From Streptacidiphilus anmyonensis (GTDB lineage Bacteria > Actinomycetota > Actinomycetes > Streptomycetales > Streptomycetaceae), in NCBI RefSeq assembly GCF_000787855.1, contig NZ_BBPQ01000039.1, forward strand, positions 5,215 to 60,040: DNA of 54,826 nucleotides, written 5' to 3'. This document shows, piece by piece, positions 32,545-40,831 of the stretch (position 1 is its first letter; each line of letters opens with the position of its first letter). The notes beneath the pieces were generated by a model. The model searched no databases. It saw only the letters and a program-made list of their open reading frames with translations, and had not been told where the DNA came from. Position numbers and translations under genes: made by a program.

Positions 32545-32715
32545 AGTGCCGCCACCGTACAGCGGGTCGCCGGGCCAGTTCCAAAAGGGTGTGGTCAACG
32601 GGCCTGGAACGGTCGTGTTGATCCGATGGACGCTTCGCATCAGCTTTGCTACAGCTTCCCGATATGTCGGCTTCGTCCTACCGGACGGTCGAAAGAGCAG
32701 GCATGCTCGGTTGCC

Positions 32716-33945
32716 ATGAGCGAGATGTCCCAGTGGCCCGGAAGCGAGCCGCCCCTGCCGCCCGAGCTGAACCCGCGCAACTCCGCGCCCGGTCGCCAGC
32801 GCCCGCGCAGGCCGGCCGGGACCGCCGTGGGCGCGCCCCCCTACGCCCCCGACGTGCTGTCGAACGGACCGGGCGGCCCCGGTGGGCCGGGCGGTCCCGG
32901 TGGGCCCGGCGGACCGGGGCGTCCGGGCGGTCCGGGCGTCGGCGGGACGCGCCGCAAGTGGTCGCGCGGCCGCAAGATCCGCCTGACCGCGACCGTGCTG
33001 GTCGTCACCCTGCTCGCGGTCGGCGGCGGCACCTACGCCTGGGCCAGCACCAAGCTCAACAAGACCGACGTGCTCACCGACTACGCCGGCCGCCCGCCGG
33101 AGGGCAAGGGCACCAACTGGCTGATCCTCGGCTCCGACAGCCGCGCGGGCCTCACCACCGCGGACCAGCAGCGCCTGCACACCGGCTACGACACGGGCGC
33201 GCGGACCGACTCGATGATGGTCCTGCACATCGGCGCGAACGGGGACACGCTGATGAGCATCCCCCGCGACTCCTACGTCACCATCCCCGCCTGGACCGAC
33301 AGCAAGGGCGTCCAGCACGGCCAGGCCACGCACAAGATCAACGCCGCCTTCGCCGAGGGCGACGGGCCCCTGCTGGTCAAGACGGTCGAGTACAACACCG
33401 GCATCCACATCGACCACTACGCCGAGATCGGCTTCGCCGGCTTCGTCAACGTGGTGGACGACGTGGGCGGCGTCGACATGTGCCTCGACCACGCGATCGT
33501 CGACAAGGCGTCCGGCGCGAACCTCAAGGCCGGCTGCCAGACCCTGAACGGCACCCAGGCCCTCGCCTTCGTCCGCGAGCGCCACCAGGAGGCCACCCAG
33601 GACCTGGCCCGCATGCAGCACCAGCAGCAGTTCCTGAACGCGCTGGCGCACAAGGCGACCTCGCCGGGCGTGCTGCTCAACCCGTTCACGCTCTACCCGA
33701 CCCTGGACAGCGGGCTGTCCATGCTCCAGGTCGACAACGGCACCGGGCTGAGCGACCTCGCCTCGATGTTCTTCGCCATGAAGAGCCTCAAGAGCGGCGA
33801 CGGCAAGACCATGACCGTGCCGGTCGCCGACGCGAACTACATGACCCCGACCGACGGCGACGCGGTGAAGTGGAACATGTCCGAGGCCCGGCAGGTCTTC
33901 GACGCGTTCAAGAACGACACCAAGGTGCCCTCGTTCTCGAACTGA
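32716..33945 (+). CDS. LCP family glycopolymer transferase, third gene, with Gly-Pro-Gly repeat
   Basis: 409 residues, a more typical LCP protein without LytR_C domain. N-terminal Pro-rich cytoplasmic region with a GPG repeat (about 51-77), membrane span at about 90-110 (TATVLVVTLLAVGGGTYAWA), then NWLILGSDSRAGLTTAD, TDSMMVLHIGANGDTLMSIP, RDSYVTIPAW, INAAFAEGDGPLLVKTVEY, IDHYAEIGFAGFVNVVDDVG and ALAFVRERHQEATQDLARM. All catalytic-site Arg and Asp residues are present. ATG 32716 lies 8 bases after CATGCT and lacks a Shine-Dalgarno. Distinct subfamily from the tandem pair. Confidence 0.92.
   Translation: MSEMSQWPGSEPPLPPELNPRNSAPGRQRPRRPAGTAVGAPPYAPDVLSNGPGGPGGPGGPGGPGGPGRPGGPGVGGTRRKWSRGRKIRLTATVLVVTLLAVGGGTYAWASTKLNKTDVLTDYAGRPPEGKGTNWLILGSDSRAGLTTADQQRLHTGYDTGARTDSMMVLHIGANGDTLMSIPRDSYVTIPAWTDSKGVQHGQATHKINAAFAEGDGPLLVKTVEYNTGIHIDHYAEIGFAGFVNVVDDVGGVDMCLDHAIVDKASGANLKAGCQTLNGTQALAFVRERHQEATQDLARMQHQQQFLNALAHKATSPGVLLNPFTLYPTLDSGLSMLQVDNGTGLSDLASMFFAMKSLKSGDGKTMTVPVADANYMTPTDGDAVKWNMSEARQVFDAFKNDTKVPSFSN
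32866..32946 (+). repeat. In-frame Gly-Pro-Gly coding repeat
   Basis: About 27 codons encode repeated GPG triplets (GPGGPGGPGG and so on, ending GVGG) from alternating GGCGGTCCCGGTGGGCCC-type units. It lies in the cytoplasmic part of the third LCP protein, just before the membrane anchor. Confidence 0.75.
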
Positions 33946-33972
33946 GGTTCTCGAACCGAGGCTGACGCCGGG

Positions 33973-34441
33973 TCACCCGAGCCGGTCGAGCTCCGGCGCC
34001 GACACGTGCAGGACCTCGTAGCGTTCCGCGTCGTCGGCGTCGGCCCGGCTCCGCACCCCCGCGCCACAGGGCGAGGCGGACCGACTGCCGGACGTGCGGG
34101 TCGACGGCCGGCACCGCCGTGTGGACGTCCTGATGGGACGCCGGCTCGCGCGGCACCCGGGCCTCACGGTCCATCAGTTCGGTGAGAACCAGGCCGTCCT
34201 GGGCCTCGTCCGGACCCCTCGGCAGCAGTCGCACCCGGCGCGTCGCGAGGCCGGCGCTCGCCCCGGGCGGCCCCGGCGACCACGCCCGCGCCGAGCCGGT
34301 TCAGCACCGGCACCCGGCCGAAGCTGCGGATGGTGTTCTGGAAGCCGCCCCCGCGCAGCAGGAACCGCGCGGCGGCGGCCGTGTCACGCCAGACGTGGCA
34401 CGGCGGGCGTACCCGTTGGCGGGCGAGCCCGCGATCCCGCG
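33973..34441 (-). pseudogene. Decayed gene with at least two frameshifts
   Basis: Three consecutive protein-like blocks read on the minus strand in different frames. Block A (about 34430-34275): HVWRDTAAAARFLLRGGGFQ then NTIRSFGRVPVLNRLGAG. Block B (about 34260-34050): LATRRVRLLPRGPDEAQDGL, VLTELMDREARVPREPASHQ, DVHTAVPAVDPHVRQSVRL, ALWRGG. Block C (to the stop at 33973): DADDAERYEVLHVSAPELDR then LG. Joined by two single-base corrections they would give one protein of about 150 residues ending normally. No start codon remains in frame with block A, which abuts the GntR gene stop. I do not recognise the family. Confidence 0.6.
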
Positions 34442-34443
34442 TC

Positions 34444-35187
34444 TCAGGCCTGGCCGGCCTGGCGCGCCAGTGGGTTGGAGCCGATGGAGTTGGCCACCGT
34501 GAAGCTGACCGTTCCGGAGATGTACCGGTCGTCGGACCACTCGATGGGACGCCCGGCCGGGGTCGTGGTCACCCGGCGGATGCGCAGCAGCGGGCTGCCG
34601 CGACGGACCTCCAGCAGCCGCGCGTCCTCCGCGCCCGCCGCCACGGCGTCGATGACGTGCTCGCCATAGGCGAAGATCATGCCGATGTCCTCGTAGAGCG
34701 CCTGGACGACCGAGATGCAGTCGGCGGGCAGCCGCTCCACCGAGTCGGCCATCCACGCGGCGTAGACGTTGCGCTCCAGCAGCACCGGCTCGCCGTCCAG
34801 GCCGCGCACGCGCAGCACCTGGAGGACCTCGTCGCCGGGCTTGATCTGCAGCTTCTCGGCGTCCTCCAGGGTCGCCGGACGGCGGTGCTGGTCCAGCACC
34901 CGGCCGGTGGCGGTGCGGCCCATCGCGTGCGCCCACTGGGCGAAGCTGCGCAGCTCGGCGAAGCTCTGACTGCGCCGGTTGCCCAGCACCACGCGCCGCG
35001 CGCCCTGACGGGAGCCGATCCGGCCCTCCGTGGTCAGCGCGGCCACGGCCTGGCGGACCGTGCCGCGTGAGACCCCGTAGCGGGCCGAGAGCTCGGTCTC
35101 GGTCGGCAGGGTCCCGCCCACCGGGTACTCGCCGCGGTCGATGGCCTGCCGCAGCTCCTGGGCGATCTCCTCGTGCCGTGCCGCCAC
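34444..35187 (-). CDS. GntR family regulator, HutC/UTRA subfamily
   Basis: 247 residues. Winged-helix domain at about 5-70 (EEIAQELRQAIDRGEYPVGG, LPTETELSARYGVSRGTVRQ, AVAALTTEGRIGSRQGARR), followed by a UTRA effector-binding domain to the end (RVRGLDGEPVLLERNVY; PIEWSDDRYISGTVSFTVAN). Start GTG 35187 (VAARHEEIAQ) has AAGGAG 8 bases upstream; the open frame extends to 35229. Divergent from the ABC importer operon, whose leader contains the palindrome ACTTGTTCGGACAAGT, a plausible operator. The ligand is unknown; UTRA regulators commonly respond to sugar phosphates, phosphonates or amino-acid derivatives. Confidence 0.92.
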   Translation of the reverse strand: MAARHEEIAQELRQAIDRGEYPVGGTLPTETELSARYGVSRGTVRQAVAALTTEGRIGSRQGARRVVLGNRRSQSFAELRSFAQWAHAMGRTATGRVLDQHRRPATLEDAEKLQIKPGDEVLQVLRVRGLDGEPVLLERNVYAAWMADSVERLPADCISVVQALYEDIGMIFAYGEHVIDAVAAGAEDARLLEVRRGSPLLRIRRVTTTPAGRPIEWSDDRYISGTVSFTVANSIGSNPLARQAGQA

Positions 35188-35373
35188 TGTGCGCACTCCT
35201 TGTCCTGTCGGCGCCGCTCGGTCGTTCACCCTGGCAGCAACGGCGTGATCGTACCGTTACGTGCACGGTCGACGAAACGTCCCATCGGGACGGGGTATTC
35301 CGACGGGGAATCGCATGCCTGTGTTGACGCGCCGTTAACCAAAAGGACACCATGCTCGGGCGTACTGTCATCG

Positions 35374-35389
35374 ACTTGTTCGGACAAGT
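35374..35389. promoter_or_regulatory. Candidate GntR operator
   Basis: Perfect palindrome ACTTGT-TCGG-ACAAGT. Its arms match the TTGT / ACAA arms usual for HutC-type regulators. It lies 43 bases before the solute-binding protein start, just after a possible -10 TACTGT (35363-35368), so it would overlap the transcription start. A second inverted repeat, CGTCCC-ATC-GGGACG, lies at 35278-35292. Confidence 0.55.
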
Positions 35390-35431
35390 GATTCCGATCC
35401 GACTGCACTGACGCCTCCTCAGGAGACAATC

Positions 35432-36595
35432 GTGACCTCCACCCCCGCCCGGGCCGCCGCGCTGACCGGCGTACTGGTCGCCTCCGCACTCGCGCTGACC
35501 GCTTGTGGCTCCGCCGCCTCCGTCAAGGCAGGCTCCGGCGGCTCCTCTGACTCGGCCAAGGCTGCCTCCGCCACCTCCGCCGCCGACTTCGGCGGGATGG
35601 ACGCGCTCGTCGCGGCCGCGAAGAAGGAGGGCCAGCTCAACGTCATCACCCTCCCGCGCGACTGGGCCGGCTACGGCAAGCTCATGGACGCCTTCACCGC
35701 CAAGTACGGCATCAAGATCAGCGACGAGAACCCCGAGGGTTCCTCGCAGGACGAGATCAACGCGATCACGACCCGCAAGAACCAGGACCGCGCGCCCGAC
35801 GTCGTCGACGTCGGCGGTGCCTTCGCCGTCCAGGGCCAGCAGCAGGGCCTGTTCGCGCCGTACAAGGTCGCGAACTTCGCGGAGATCCCCGCGGGCCACG
35901 CCGCCACCGACGGCACCTGGTACAACGACTACGGCGGCTACGTCTCCATCGGCTGCAACGCGAACAAGGTCAAGGAGTGCCCGAAGACCTTCGCCGACCT
36001 GCTCAAGCCGGAGTACAAGGGCCAGGTCGCCCTCGACGGCGACCCGACCCAGGCCAACGCCGCCTTCTCGGCCGTCTACGCGGCCGCGCTGGCCAACGGC
36101 GGTTCGCTGGACAACATCCAGCCGGGCATCGACTACTTCGGCAAGCTGAAGAAGTCCGGCAACTTCAACCCGGTCCAGGCCAAGCAGTCCACCGTCGAGT
36201 CGGGCGAGACCCCGATCACCCTCGACTGGGACTACCTGAACTCCGGCTACTCCGACGAGTTCAAGTCCAAGGGCATCAACTGGCAGGTCGTCGTCCCGTC
36301 GGACGGCCAGTACGCCGGTTACTACAACCAGGCCATCAACAAGTGGGCGCCGCACCCGGCCGCCGCCCGCCTGTGGGAGGAGTTCCTCTACTCCAACGAC
36401 GGCCAGAACGGCTTCCTGAGCGGCTACGCCCGCCCGATCCTGATGGACTCGATGAAGTCGGCCGGCACCCTGGACTCCACCCTGGCCGCCAAGCTTCCCC
36501 CGGTCACCGGTTCCGCGCCGGTCCCGAGCCAGGACCAGATCACCAAGGCCAAGGCCGTGGTCTCCGCCAACTGGTCGAAGGCCATCGCCGGGTGA
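35432..36595 (+). CDS. ABC transporter extracellular solute-binding lipoprotein (family 1)
   Basis: 387 residues. Signal peptide with lipobox LTACGS (lipidated C25), a Ser/Ala/Gly linker, then a type II periplasmic-binding fold: MDALVAAAKKEGQLNVITLP, AGYGKLMDAFTAKYGIKISD, TFADLLKPEYKGQVALDGDP, TPITLDWDYLNSGY-like segments and AARLWEEFLYSNDGQNGFLS. This is the iron(III)/thiamine/putrescine/2-aminoethylphosphonate group; the ligand cannot be fixed from sequence. AGGAG 6 bases before GTG 35432. First gene of a four-gene operon, with its stop overlapping the first permease start. Confidence 0.92.
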   Translation: MTSTPARAAALTGVLVASALALTACGSAASVKAGSGGSSDSAKAASATSAADFGGMDALVAAAKKEGQLNVITLPRDWAGYGKLMDAFTAKYGIKISDENPEGSSQDEINAITTRKNQDRAPDVVDVGGAFAVQGQQQGLFAPYKVANFAEIPAGHAATDGTWYNDYGGYVSIGCNANKVKECPKTFADLLKPEYKGQVALDGDPTQANAAFSAVYAAALANGGSLDNIQPGIDYFGKLKKSGNFNPVQAKQSTVESGETPITLDWDYLNSGYSDEFKSKGINWQVVVPSDGQYAGYYNQAINKWAPHPAAARLWEEFLYSNDGQNGFLSGYARPILMDSMKSAGTLDSTLAAKLPPVTGSAPVPSQDQITKAKAVVSANWSKAIAG

Positions 36596-37476
36596 GCACC
36601 GCTCCCCTGAGCGCGACGCCTGCTCGCCGCCGCCCCCAGCGGGCGGCGGCGGGCCGGTTCGCCGTCGTCCCGCTGCTGCTCTTCGTCGCCGTGGCCTTCG
36701 GGGTACCCGCCCTGGCCATGGCCTACGGTGCGTTCACCACGTACAACCCCGGCAAGCCCAGCCAGTACACGATGGGCAACCTGACCGCCTCGCTGCAGGG
36801 CGGCTACCTCGACGCGCTGCTCGGCAGCGTCAAGCTGTCGGCGCTGTCCGCGCTGATCTCCGTGGTGGCCGGGCTGCTGGTGGCGCAGGCCGTGGTCACC
36901 TCCCGGTTCGCCTTCCTGCGCAAGGCCGTGCTGAGCGCCTCCGGCGTGCTCGCCAACTTCGGCGGCGTGCCGCTGGCCTTCGCCTTCATGGCCACCCTGG
37001 GCAACGCCGGCATGCTGACCACCAAGCTGCACCTCGACCAGCACGGCTGGAGTCTCTACTCCTTCAACGGCCTGACGCTGGTCTACCTGTACTTCCTGAT
37101 CCCGCTGATGGTTCTGAGCGTCATCCCCTCCCTGGACGGCCTGCGCCGCCAGTGGCGCGAGGCGGCCCAGAACAACGGCGCGACCGGTTGGCAGTACTGG
37201 CGCCACGTGGCCCTGCCCGTGCTGACCCCCTCGCTGCTCGGCGGCTTCGTGCTGCTGTTCGGCAGCGCCTTCGCCGCGTACGCGACCGCCGCCGCCATGG
37301 TCGGCGCGACCGTCCCGCTGATCACGCTGCAGATCGCCACGGCGCTCAGCGGCAACGTCGACCCGAACGCCACCAACATCGCCCTGGCGATGAGCCTGGA
37401 CATGGTCGTGATCGCCACGCTGGTGATGGTCGTCTACATCCCCCTGCAACGCCGGAGCGCCCGATGGCTGGTGTGA
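36592..37476 (+). CDS. ABC transporter permease, first subunit
   Basis: 294 residues, about six membrane spans. The coupling-helix EAA motif is [20 protein letters not shown] (about 195-214). N-terminus is basic (TPARRRPQRAAAGRFAVVPL). GTG 36592 overlaps the binding-protein stop (GTGA) and the gene overlaps the second permease by 13 bases. Belongs to the binding-protein-dependent (MetI-type) permease family used by iron, spermidine and phosphonate importers. Confidence 0.93.
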   Translation: MSTAPLSATPARRRPQRAAAGRFAVVPLLLFVAVAFGVPALAMAYGAFTTYNPGKPSQYTMGNLTASLQGGYLDALLGSVKLSALSALISVVAGLLVAQAVVTSRFAFLRKAVLSASGVLANFGGVPLAFAFMATLGNAGMLTTKLHLDQHGWSLYSFNGLTLVYLYFLIPLMVLSVIPSLDGLRRQWREAAQNNGATGWQYWRHVALPVLTPSLLGGFVLLFGSAFAAYATAAAMVGATVPLITLQIATALSGNVDPNATNIALAMSLDMVVIATLVMVVYIPLQRRSARWLV

Positions 37477-38387
37477 CCGCCTCCGCCCTGACCACCGAGG
37501 GCCGCCCCGCCCCGAGCACCGCGAACGGCTCCGGCCCCGCCGGCGCCCGCGGCGGCGTGCTCGCCGGGCTCGCCCGGATCCGCTGGGGCCGCGGCACCGT
37601 GCTGCTCGTCGCCGGGCTGTACTTCCTCGTCCCGATCGCCACGACGCTCTGGTTCACCGTCGACAACTCGCCCCAGGGCTTCAGTCTCGACGCGTACCGC
37701 CAGATCTTCACCGTGCCGGGCCTGTGGCCCGCGCTCCAGCTGTCGCTGCTGCTGGCCGTCGGCACCATCGTGCTGGTCTACCTGCTGCTCATCCCGGCCG
37801 TCGTCGCGGTCCGCCTGGGCAGCCCGCGGCTGCGCACCGTCGTCGAGCTGACCTGCACCCTGCCGCTGGTCGTGCCGACCATCGCGCTCACCGCCGGCAT
37901 CTCCGACGTGCTGCGCTGGTGCAACGACAACCTGGCGCCGACGCCCTTCTACGCGACCTTCCTGGACGCACAGAACGCGAACTTCCCCGTCGTGCTGCTG
38001 CTGGCCTACGTGGTGATGGCCCTGCCGCTGGCCTTCCGCACGCTGGACGCGGGCATGCGCGCGCTGGACGTGCGCACCCTGCTGGAGGCCGCCCAGAACA
38101 ACGGCGCGAGCCGTGCCCGGGCCATCGTCACCGTCATCCTGCCGAACCTGCGCAGCGCGATGCTGAACACCGCGTTCATCACCCTGGCCCTGGTGCTGGG
38201 TGAGTTCACCGTGGCCTCCATCCTCGGGTACGTGCCCTTCGCCGTCTGGATCGTCAACGGCAACAGCGCCGGCCAGGGCCCGGTCACCGTGGCCGTCTCC
38301 ATCGTCAGCCTGCTGCTGACCTGGGTGCTGCTGCTCGTCCTCTCCGTCGGCAGCGAGCGCCGCGGGCGCGCGCAGGCCCAGCACTGA
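37464..38387 (+). CDS. ABC transporter permease, second subunit
   Basis: 307 residues, about six membrane spans, EAA motif [20 protein letters not shown] (about 212-231). The N-terminal 40 residues are a polar Ala/Gly/Pro stretch. ATG 37464 has CGGAG 6-7 bases upstream inside the preceding gene, with a 13-base overlap. Forms the heterodimeric channel with the first permease. Confidence 0.93.
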   Translation: MAGVTASALTTEGRPAPSTANGSGPAGARGGVLAGLARIRWGRGTVLLVAGLYFLVPIATTLWFTVDNSPQGFSLDAYRQIFTVPGLWPALQLSLLLAVGTIVLVYLLLIPAVVAVRLGSPRLRTVVELTCTLPLVVPTIALTAGISDVLRWCNDNLAPTPFYATFLDAQNANFPVVLLLAYVVMALPLAFRTLDAGMRALDVRTLLEAAQNNGASRARAIVTVILPNLRSAMLNTAFITLALVLGEFTVASILGYVPFAVWIVNGNSAGQGPVTVAVSIVSLLLTWVLLLVLSVGSERRGRAQAQH

Positions 38388-38445
38388 ACCGCGTGCACTG
38401 AACCATTTTTTTCTGTTTCACCTCCGAGGAGCTCCAGGAGTGTCC

Positions 38446-39615
38446 ATGACCACCGACCCCGCGCCCGCGACGTCCGTCGCCGCCGTGCCCTCCCCTGCGG
38501 GGCCGACGGACTCCTCGGCGGCTGTCACCACTGCAGCACCCGCCACTGACAAGTCCACCGCCTCGTCCACCGGCGCCACCGTCCAGTTCGTCGGCCTGCG
38601 TCGCACCTTCGGCGCGACCACCGCGCTCGACGGTCTCGACCTGACGGTCAACCCCGGCGAGCTGCTGGCCCTGCTCGGCCCCTCCGGCTGCGGCAAGACC
38701 ACCGCCCTGCGGATGCTGGCCGGATTCGAGACGCCGGACTCGGGCCAGGTCCTGGTCGACGGCGAGGACGTCACCCGCATCCCCGCGCATCGCCGTGACG
38801 CGGGGATGGTGTTCCAGTCCTACAGCCTCTTCCCGCACCTGAACGCGCGCGACAACGTCGCCTTCGGCCTCAAGATGCGCAAGACCGGCAAGGCCGAGCG
38901 CCACCGCCGCGCGGACGAGCTGCTGGAGCTCGTGGGTCTGCCGACCCACGGCGACCGCTACCCGCACCAGCTCTCCGGCGGTCAGCAGCAGCGCATCGCG
39001 CTGGCGCGCGCCCTGGCCCTGCAGCCGCGCGTGCTGCTGCTGGACGAGCCGCTGTCCGCGCTGGACGCGAAGGTCCGCCTGAACCTGCGCGAGGAGATCC
39101 GTCGCCTCCAGCAGGAGCTGGGCATCACGACCCTGTTCGTCACCCACGACCAGGAGGAGGCGCTGTCCATGGCGGACCGCGTCGCCGTGATGCACGCGGG
39201 CCGGATGGAGCAGTGCGACACCCCCGCCGAGCTGTACGCGCGTCCCGCGACGGCGTTCGTCGCGGAGTTCGTCGGCACGATGAACCGGATGCCGGGCGCG
39301 CTGGCGGCGGACGGCCAGACCGTCGAACTCCTGGGCCAGCGCCTGCCGGTGGACTCCGCCGCCGCAGAGCTGCGCGGCGAGGTGGACGTGCTCGCCCGGC
39401 CGGAGAACGTCCTCGTCACCGCGGGCGGCGGCCAGGGCGCCGTGGTCACCGGCACCACCTTCCTCGGCGCGAGCACCCGCCTCACGGTGCAGCTGCCCGA
39501 CGGCACCACCGTCAAGGCGGACCTGTCGACCCACGACGCCGCCGCGCTGCCCGCCGGCACCGGCGTCACCGTCTCCCTGCCCGAGCGCCCCGTCCTGGTG
39601 GACGCCAAGCGCTGA
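38446..39615 (+). CDS. ABC transporter ATP-binding protein
   Basis: 389 residues of the CysA/PotA/FbpC type. Walker [14 protein letters not shown] (about 78-90), Q-loop [12 protein letters not shown], signature [18 protein letters not shown], Walker [17 protein letters not shown]-loop [13 protein letters not shown], and a C-terminal TOBE-like regulatory domain ([20 protein letters not shown]). An N-terminal extension of about 45 Ala/Thr/Ser/Pro residues before the first beta strand is unusual for this family. ATG 38446 was chosen since AGGAG ends 5 bases before it; GTG 38440 overlaps that site. Followed 18 bases later by a strong hairpin. Confidence 0.94.
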   Translation: MTTDPAPATSVAAVPSPAGPTDSSAAVTTAAPATDKSTASSTGATVQFVGLRRTFGATTALDGLDLTVNPGELLALLGPSGCGKTTALRMLAGFETPDSGQVLVDGEDVTRIPAHRRDAGMVFQSYSLFPHLNARDNVAFGLKMRKTGKAERHRRADELLELVGLPTHGDRYPHQLSGGQQQRIALARALALQPRVLLLDEPLSALDAKVRLNLREEIRRLQQELGITTLFVTHDQEEALSMADRVAVMHAGRMEQCDTPAELYARPATAFVAEFVGTMNRMPGALAADGQTVELLGQRLPVDSAAAELRGEVDVLARPENVLVTAGGGQGAVVTGTTFLGASTRLTVQLPDGTTVKADLSTHDAAALPAGTGVTVSLPERPVLVDAKR

Positions 39616-39633
39616 CGGTCGGCCGCTGCACCT

Positions 39634-39664
39634 CAGGGGCGCGGCGCGGGAGGCCGCGCCCCTG
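39634..39664 (+). terminator. Terminator after the ABC operon (dispersed element, copy 4)
   Basis: Perfect 12-bp stem CAGGGGCGCGGC / GCCGCGCCCCTG with a 7-base loop, 18 bases after the ATPase stop. Its 5' arm is preceded by CCT, giving the CCTCAGGGGCGCGG start of the dispersed element. Confidence 0.75.
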
Positions 39665-39722
39665 GGGAGCCGCGCCCTGCCCGCACCCCTGTGCTCCAAT
39701 CCCTTCGATGAAAGGCCGTTAA

Positions 39723-40394
39723 GTGCCAAGCCGCTCCACCCTCCAGGCCGTTCTCTTTGACATGGACGGAACCCTCGTCGACACCGAAGGTCTGTGGTGG
39801 CAGACGGCAGAGGAGGAGGCGGCGAGACTCGGCCTGACGCTGGGCGAGGACGACGTCCCCGACGTCCTGGGACAGGCCGTCGAGCACACCGCGGCCTACC
39901 TGTTCCGCCGTTGCGACGGCGTCCGCTCCGAGTCGTCGATCACGGCCGCGCTGGACGCGCGCTTCGTGGAGCTGGTGGGGCAGCAGGTCGTCCCGCTGCC
40001 CGGGGCGTTGGAGCTGCTGGACGGGCTCGCCCAGGCCGGCATCGCCACCGCGCTGGTCTCCGCGTCGCCGCGCCACGTCGTCGACCTGGTCCTGGACGCG
40101 CTGGGCCGGCGTCGCTTCGCCACGTCCTTCGCGGCCGGGGAGACCGCGAAGACCAAGCCCGCTCCGGACCCGTACCTCGCGGCCGTGGAGGCCCTCGGCG
40201 CCTCTCCGGACAACTGCGTGGCGGTCGAGGACACCCCGACCGGCGTCGCCTCGGCCGAGGCGGCGGGCGTCGCGGTGGTCGCGGTGCCGTCGTTGACGCC
40301 GATCCTGCCCGCGCCGGGGCGCGCCGTGGTCCGCAGCCTGCTCGACGTCGACCTGTCCCTGCTGCAGGGCCTGCTCGACTCGGCGGCGGCGTGA
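39723..40394 (+). CDS. HAD family hydrolase (beta-phosphoglucomutase-like)
   Basis: 223 residues. HAD motif I is LFDMDGTLVDTEGLW (nucleophile Asp), motif II ALVSASPRHVVDLV, motif III around KTKPAPDPYLAAVEAL, motif IV VAVEDTPTGVASAEAAG. A helical cap lies between I and II. This is the phosphatase/phosphomutase subgroup acting on small phosphate esters; substrate unknown. The phosphonatase-specific Lys cap features are not seen, so a link to phosphonate uptake is not supported. GTG 39723 with AAAGG about 9 bases upstream, separated from the ABC operon by a terminator. Confidence 0.88.
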   Translation: MPSRSTLQAVLFDMDGTLVDTEGLWWQTAEEEAARLGLTLGEDDVPDVLGQAVEHTAAYLFRRCDGVRSESSITAALDARFVELVGQQVVPLPGALELLDGLAQAGIATALVSASPRHVVDLVLDALGRRRFATSFAAGETAKTKPAPDPYLAAVEALGASPDNCVAVEDTPTGVASAEAAGVAVVAVPSLTPILPAPGRAVVRSLLDVDLSLLQGLLDSAAA

Positions 40395-40413
40395 CCCGGG
40401 TAGCGTGACCGCC

Positions 40414-40737
40414 ATGCCCGCCCTCTACCTCGCCTTGGCCATCTCGTCCGAGATCTGCGCGACCGTCTCGCTCAAGTACACGCACGGCTTCACCCGGCTC
40501 GCGCCGAGCGCCGTCGTGGTGCTCGGGTACGTCGCCTCGTTCGCGCTGCTGAGCCAGGCGCTGAAGCAGATCCCGGTGAGCTCCGCGTACGCGATCTGGT
40601 CGGGTGTCGGCACGGCGGTCGTGGCGGCGATCGGCTTCGTCTTCCTCGGCGAGGGCGCGAACGCCTGGAAGCTCGTCGGGATCGCGCTCATCATCGTCGG
40701 CGTCATCGCCCTGAACCTCGGCGGCGCGACCCACTGA
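40414..40737 (+). CDS. Small multidrug resistance (SMR) family exporter
   Basis: 107 residues with four membrane spans. MPALYLALAISSEICATVSL contains the essential membrane Glu (E13) of EmrE/QacE proteins; AYAIWSGVGTAVVAAIGFVF and IALIIVGVIALNL are the other conserved spans. Exports cationic compounds, guanidinium-type or quaternary amines, in exchange for protons. ATG 40414 sits 7 bases after TAGCGT, so a leaderless mRNA is likely; GTG 40405 would add three residues but overlaps the hexamer. It follows the HAD gene by 19 bases. Confidence 0.92.
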   Translation: MPALYLALAISSEICATVSLKYTHGFTRLAPSAVVVLGYVASFALLSQALKQIPVSSAYAIWSGVGTAVVAAIGFVFLGEGANAWKLVGIALIIVGVIALNLGGATH

Positions 40738-40799
40738 GCGCCGCCGCGCTCCCCGGGCCCGTCCCCGAGCGCCCGTCCCCGAGCGCCCGTCGGCTGCGA

Positions 40800-40817
40800 G
40801 GGCCTGGAGACAGGCCC
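40800..40817 (+). terminator. Hairpin between the SMR and LtrA-like genes
   Basis: GGGCCTG / CAGGCCC with a GAGA (GNRA-type) tetraloop, immediately upstream of the TAGGCT -10 of the next gene. Before it a 14-base unit (CGTCCCCGAGCGCC) is repeated twice in tandem from 40760. Confidence 0.5.
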
Positions 40818-40831
40818 TTAGGCTGACGCCC

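Noticed and set aside
39723..40394. HAD protein as phosphonoacetaldehyde hydrolase, making the ABC operon a phosphonate uptake system
   Set aside because: The phosphonatase-specific features are not visible, and a strong terminator separates the gene from the ABC operon.
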